From Streptomyces atroolivaceus (GTDB lineage Bacteria; Actinomycetota; Actinomycetes; Streptomycetales; Streptomycetaceae): a stretch of DNA of 64,000 bases. The stretch's first letter is position 1, and each line of letters begins with the position of its first letter. The position numbers and the translations under genes were made by a program. The stretch is from assembly GCF_000717025.1 (NCBI RefSeq), contig NZ_JNXG01000021.1, positions 62,001 through 126,000 on the forward strand, written 5' to 3'. The notes under the pieces were generated by a model. It did not search any database. It was not told the origin of the DNA and saw only the letters and a program-made list of their open reading frames with translations. Below are positions 61,217 through 64,000 of the stretch, piece by piece.

Positions 61217-62140
61217 TCAGTGCGCCTGGGCTCCCTGAGGCGTCGCGGGGGTGATGCCCAGCGTCGTCGCGTACAGCGACAGGACGAGCTTGCCGATGGC
61301 CGGGTACGCGCCGAGCGGCTCGGCGGTCGCGCAGCCGGCCTCCTTCGCGGCGGCGTCCAGCAGCCCCGCGTCGATCTCCGGTCCCACCAGGTACGGCGCG
61401 AGGGCGAGCTGTGCGGAGCCTGAGTTCTGCAGCTGCGCGGCGACGGAGGCGACCGATCCCTCCACGTCCAGGGCCGCGGCCATCACCGGCACGGCGAGCC
61501 GGGCGGCCAGCAGCATGCCGGTGATCCCGGCGGCCTGCACGGCCTCCTCCCCGCCGACCGTGGCGAGCACGATGCCGTCGGCCGCGGTCGCCACGGTGAA
61601 CAGCCTCGCGCGGTCGGCACGCGCCAGACCCGCCTCCGAGAGGCGTACGTGCAGCGCTTCGGCCAGCAACGGGTGCGGACCCAGCACATCGGTCAGTTCG
61701 GTCTGGGTGCCGCTGTCCATGACCGCCTGCCGTATGCGCCGGACGAGGGCGCTGTCCGGCCCCGCGAGCAGTGGCACCACGACGGCCGACGGCCCCGAGG
61801 GCTCGGCGACCTCGCGGCCCGCGGCGGTGGCCTGCTCGAAGCGGGCGACGCGCTCGGCGGCGGCATGGGTGAGCACGGAGGCCAGCGCGGGATATTCGGC
61901 GTCATCGCCGTCCACGTAGCCGATCTGTGCGTTCAGGCCGGGCAGCTCGGAACGGGCGATGCTGATCACTTCTTCGGCCAGGCTGCGTGAGGCCGAGGAA
62001 GGGGTACCGGGAACGGCGAGAACGAGCGCGGCAGCGCCCTCAGGTGCGACCACGGGCTCCGGGCGGCGGTGCCGTCCGGACTGGCGAGGTCGCGGCATTC
62101 GTACAGGCAGGCCGGAAGCGGGCCCAGTGGGGGTGCTCAT
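61217..62140 (-). CDS. CbiX-like (sirohydrochlorin chelatase family) protein
   Basis: This is a 307-aa protein. It contains two chelatase-like halves: AALVLAVPGTPSSASRSLAEEVISIARSELPGLNAQIGYVDGD and VVPLLAGPDSALVRRIRQAVMDSGTQTELTDVLGPHPLLAEAL, then a second half. The usual HGS metal motif at the first strand reads VPGTP here, so the first catalytic His is missing. GPHP may supply another. Streptomyces encode several such proteins, some probably non-catalytic. ATG at 62140 chosen because upstream extension is noise. Confidence 0.78.
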   Translation of the reverse strand: MSTPTGPASGLPVRMPRPRQSGRHRRPEPVVAPEGAAALVLAVPGTPSSASRSLAEEVISIARSELPGLNAQIGYVDGDDAEYPALASVLTHAAAERVARFEQATAAGREVAEPSGPSAVVVPLLAGPDSALVRRIRQAVMDSGTQTELTDVLGPHPLLAEALHVRLSEAGLARADRARLFTVATAADGIVLATVGGEEAVQAAGITGMLLAARLAVPVMAAALDVEGSVASVAAQLQNSGSAQLALAPYLVGPEIDAGLLDAAAKEAGCATAEPLGAYPAIGKLVLSLYATTLGITPATPQGAQAH

Positions 62141-62278
62141 GGCGCCGCATGCTACTGGTTTTGGGTGCCCCTCTGTTCGGGGAGGGGGCGGCCAGACGTT
62201 ATCTGTCCGTATATGTCCGTTGAGCGGCATGGAGGGCGATCAGCCTGCTCTGTCCGGACAGATGATCGCTCGAATCGT

Positions 62279-63283
62279 CTACGTTACTCCTGGTACGAAC
62301 AGCAGGGACGGATGGGGTGGGAGTCGCAGTCCGGGGCCTGCGAGAGCGCGGGCGATCTCCAGAGCACCGTGCAGAGGATCCCCTTCCGCCGGGACCACGC
62401 GCGCCTGCGGGACCTGCCGGCCGAGCTCCCGGCGCAACGGCCCGAGGAGAGGCTCGCCCATGCGGAACAGCCCCCCGGTCAGAGCGACCTCGCAGCCGTC
62501 GGGGCGGGAGCCGGCTTGGGGAGGGCACACGGCGGCCGCGGCTTCCGCGATATGCGACGCCGCGTCCCGGAGGATTCCTGCCGCGACCTCGTCGTCGGGG
62601 GCACCGGCCGCGACCTCGGGTGCGAACGACGCGAGCAGCGCAGGGCGGTCCGTACGCGGATAGAGCAGGCCGGGCAGGCCGGTGGCCGGTCCGAACGCCG
62701 CCTCCAGCCGCGCCAGCAGCACCGGTGAACCACCGCGCCGTCCGTCGTGGGCCCGCATCGCCGCATCGAGCCCGGCCCGGCCGATCCACGCCCCGCTGCC
62801 GCTGTCACCCAGCAGATGTCCCCAGCCGTCCGCCCTGCGCCATGTCGTGAGGTCGGTGCCGAGTGCGATCAGGCCGGTGCCGCCCGCGACGACCACTCCG
62901 GGCCGCTGCCCCAGTGCCCCGGCGTACGCGGTCACCGCGTCGCCGGCCAGGGCCACCAGCCGTACGCCCAGCGCGTCCGCGAGGGCGTCGGGCAGCCGGG
63001 CGCGCAGCTGTTCGCCGAGGGTCGCCATTCCCGCGGCTCCGACCGCCGCGGCGACGACGGCGGCCCCAGGGCGGCCCGCCTGGTCCAGCAATCGGCGGAC
63101 GGCCGGCAGCAGTTGCTCCAGCAGGTGCCCGGCGTCGATGCCGTCCTCGCCCGTCCGCACCGGTTCGGCGCAGACGGCGGTCCGTGCGGGCCGCCCCGTG
63201 CCCGCCGGCCCGAGCGCCACGCGCAGACCCGAGCCGCCAGAGTCCACGCCGAGGACGAACGCGTCCGGCGCGGCGGCGGTCAC
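62279..63283 (-). CDS. BadF/BadG-type kinase (N-acetylglucosamine kinase-like)
   Basis: This 334-aa protein is an actin-like ATPase: phosphate 1 loop FVLGVDSGGSGLRVALG, VVVAGGTGLIALGTD, GWGHLLGDSGSGAWIGRAGLDAAMRAHDG (signature WGHLLGDxGS), and VALTGGLFRMGEPLLGPLRREL (adenosine motif). It most resembles bacterial GlcNAc or glucosamine kinases. GTG 63283 has GGAGG with 5-nt spacing and begins right before the conserved domain. ATG at 63343 would add 20 residues. Confidence 0.88.
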   Translation of the reverse strand: MTAAAPDAFVLGVDSGGSGLRVALGPAGTGRPARTAVCAEPVRTGEDGIDAGHLLEQLLPAVRRLLDQAGRPGAAVVAAAVGAAGMATLGEQLRARLPDALADALGVRLVALAGDAVTAYAGALGQRPGVVVAGGTGLIALGTDLTTWRRADGWGHLLGDSGSGAWIGRAGLDAAMRAHDGRRGGSPVLLARLEAAFGPATGLPGLLYPRTDRPALLASFAPEVAAGAPDDEVAAGILRDAASHIAEAAAAVCPPQAGSRPDGCEVALTGGLFRMGEPLLGPLRRELGRQVPQARVVPAEGDPLHGALEIARALAGPGLRLPPHPSLLFVPGVT

Positions 63284-63489
63284 GGCAGCCTCCGGGCCAC
63301 CGGTGGGAGGCCGGCCGGCCCGGTCATCGGAGGCCACGGGCACCGCTGTCTGCGGACGAGCGCCTGCACGACCTCATGGACCGACTCCGGGGGTGGAGGA
63401 CTGACGACGAGCGGCACCCTATCGCCCAACCCCGGCCCGTGGGGACCGAGTGATCATTCGGGGCCGTGTAGGCCGGTAGAGTGACGGCT

Positions 63490-64000
63490 GTGGCAGCGCG
63501 ACCTTTGAGTGAACTTGTGGAGCCCGGCTGGGCCGAGGCGTTGGCGCCCGTGGCCGATCGGATCGCGGCGATGGGGGACTTCCTCCGTGCCGAGATCGGG
63601 GCCGGGCGCACGTATCTGCCGGCGGGGAAGAACGTCCTTCGCGCCTTCCAGCAGCCGTTCGACGAGGTGCGCGTCCTGATAGTGGGTCAGGACCCCTACC
63701 CCACCCCGGGCATGGCCATCGGCCTCAGTTTCGCGGTGGCGCCCGACGTACGGCGTCTGCCGGGCAGCCTGGAGAACATCTTCAGGGAGCTGCACACCGA
63801 CCTCGGCCTTCCCCGGCCTTCCAACGGAGACCTGACGCCCTGGACGCGGCAGGGGGTGCTGCTGCTCAACCGGGCGCTGACCACGGCGCCAGGCAAACCC
63901 GCCGCCCACCGTGGCAAGGGCTGGGAAGAAGTGACCGAGCAGGCCATTCGTGCACTGGCCGCACGGGGCAAGCCGATGGTCTCGGTGCTGTGGGGGCGCG
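63490..64000 (+). CDS. ung: Uracil-DNA glycosylase, N-terminal part (runs off window)
   Basis: 170 codons are present. Family 1 motifs: catalytic water-activating loop [20 protein letters not shown] (Asp in GQDPY), [14 protein letters not shown] and [28 protein letters not shown]. The uracil-binding C-terminal HPSP loop lies beyond the window. It removes uracil from DNA in base excision repair. GTG at 63490 gives the family start [14 protein letters not shown] three codons upstream (63481) is an alternative. It is divergent from the kinase gene. Confidence 0.95.
   Translation, partial: MAARPLSELVEPGWAEALAPVADRIAAMGDFLRAEIGAGRTYLPAGKNVLRAFQQPFDEVRVLIVGQDPYPTPGMAIGLSFAVAPDVRRLPGSLENIFRELHTDLGLPRPSNGDLTPWTRQGVLLLNRALTTAPGKPAAHRGKGWEEVTEQAIRALAARGKPMVSVLWGR

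Overview
The window is about 64 kb of high-GC (roughly 70%) DNA that reads as a chromosomal accessory region of a Streptomyces or close relative. The evidence is the strong G/C third-position codon bias, many GTG starts, Tat and lipoprotein exports, CebR-, Zur- and DmdR-type operators, NHLM-type peptide export genes, ROK/IclR/TetR/MerR regulators, eukaryote-like Ser/Thr kinases and many secreted polysaccharide hydrolases. I saw no IS element, phage, CRISPR array, tRNA or rRNA. About 55 genes can be supported.

Layout. 1-5.6 kb: a DUF2470 gene behind an iron box, a Zur-boxed cysteine-free L32 (zinc-sparing ribosomal protein), a large secreted GH87-type alpha-1,3-glucanase and a convergent DeoR regulator. 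5.9-7 kb: small conserved proteins, including a CsbD-like peptide. 7.1-18.2 kb: a sugar locus. A leftward, translationally coupled operon (MDR dehydrogenase, TIM-barrel isomerase, two (alpha/alpha)6 glycosidases) diverges from a rightward ABC importer (lipoprotein, two permeases, no ATPase) with a ROK regulator and a Gfo/Idh/MocA oxidoreductase. 18.5-25.6 kb: a WS/DGAT-like acyltransferase, a PAS-GAF-PP2C phosphatase, a 3-oxoacid CoA-transferase pair and a divergent double-IclR regulator. 25.6-29.8 kb: a membrane Ser/Thr kinase diverging from an accessory transketolase.

29.8-36.1 kb holds the most interesting unit: a complete NHLM-type export cassette (two peptidase/ABC-family transporters and an HlyD-like adaptor) behind one 75-aa double-glycine-leader peptide. 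No modification enzyme is adjacent. The predicted core has no Cys and nine Gly on one strict four-residue register (glycine-zipper pattern). A 17-bp perfect hairpin separates the peptide gene from its transporter genes.

36.8-46.9 kb is a secreted-enzyme and surface-protein stretch: a GH74-CBM2 xyloglucanase behind a perfect CebR box, a repeat-containing exported protein whose wall/membrane-anchor tail has fallen out of frame, a class F sortase, decayed FAD-monooxygenase and HEAT-repeat remnants, a stand-alone LigD-type phosphoesterase, a DUF4232 protein, a GH16 beta-1,3-glucanase, an aldo/keto reductase and a second Ser/Thr kinase. 47-56 kb: HAD hydrolase, AsnC/Lrp regulator, GNAT, a solitary amidinotransferase, SDR/TetR, a lipoprotein, a double-MerR regulator diverging from an erythromycin-esterase-family gene, DinB and VOC proteins. 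56.7-64 kb: an exported GH109-like protein, a FUSC-type transporter, a beta-propeller lactonase, a CbiX-like protein, a BadF-type sugar kinase and the 5' part of ung.

Coordinates of starts were chosen by family alignment from memory, Shine-Dalgarno sequences and operon overlaps. No database search was possible.
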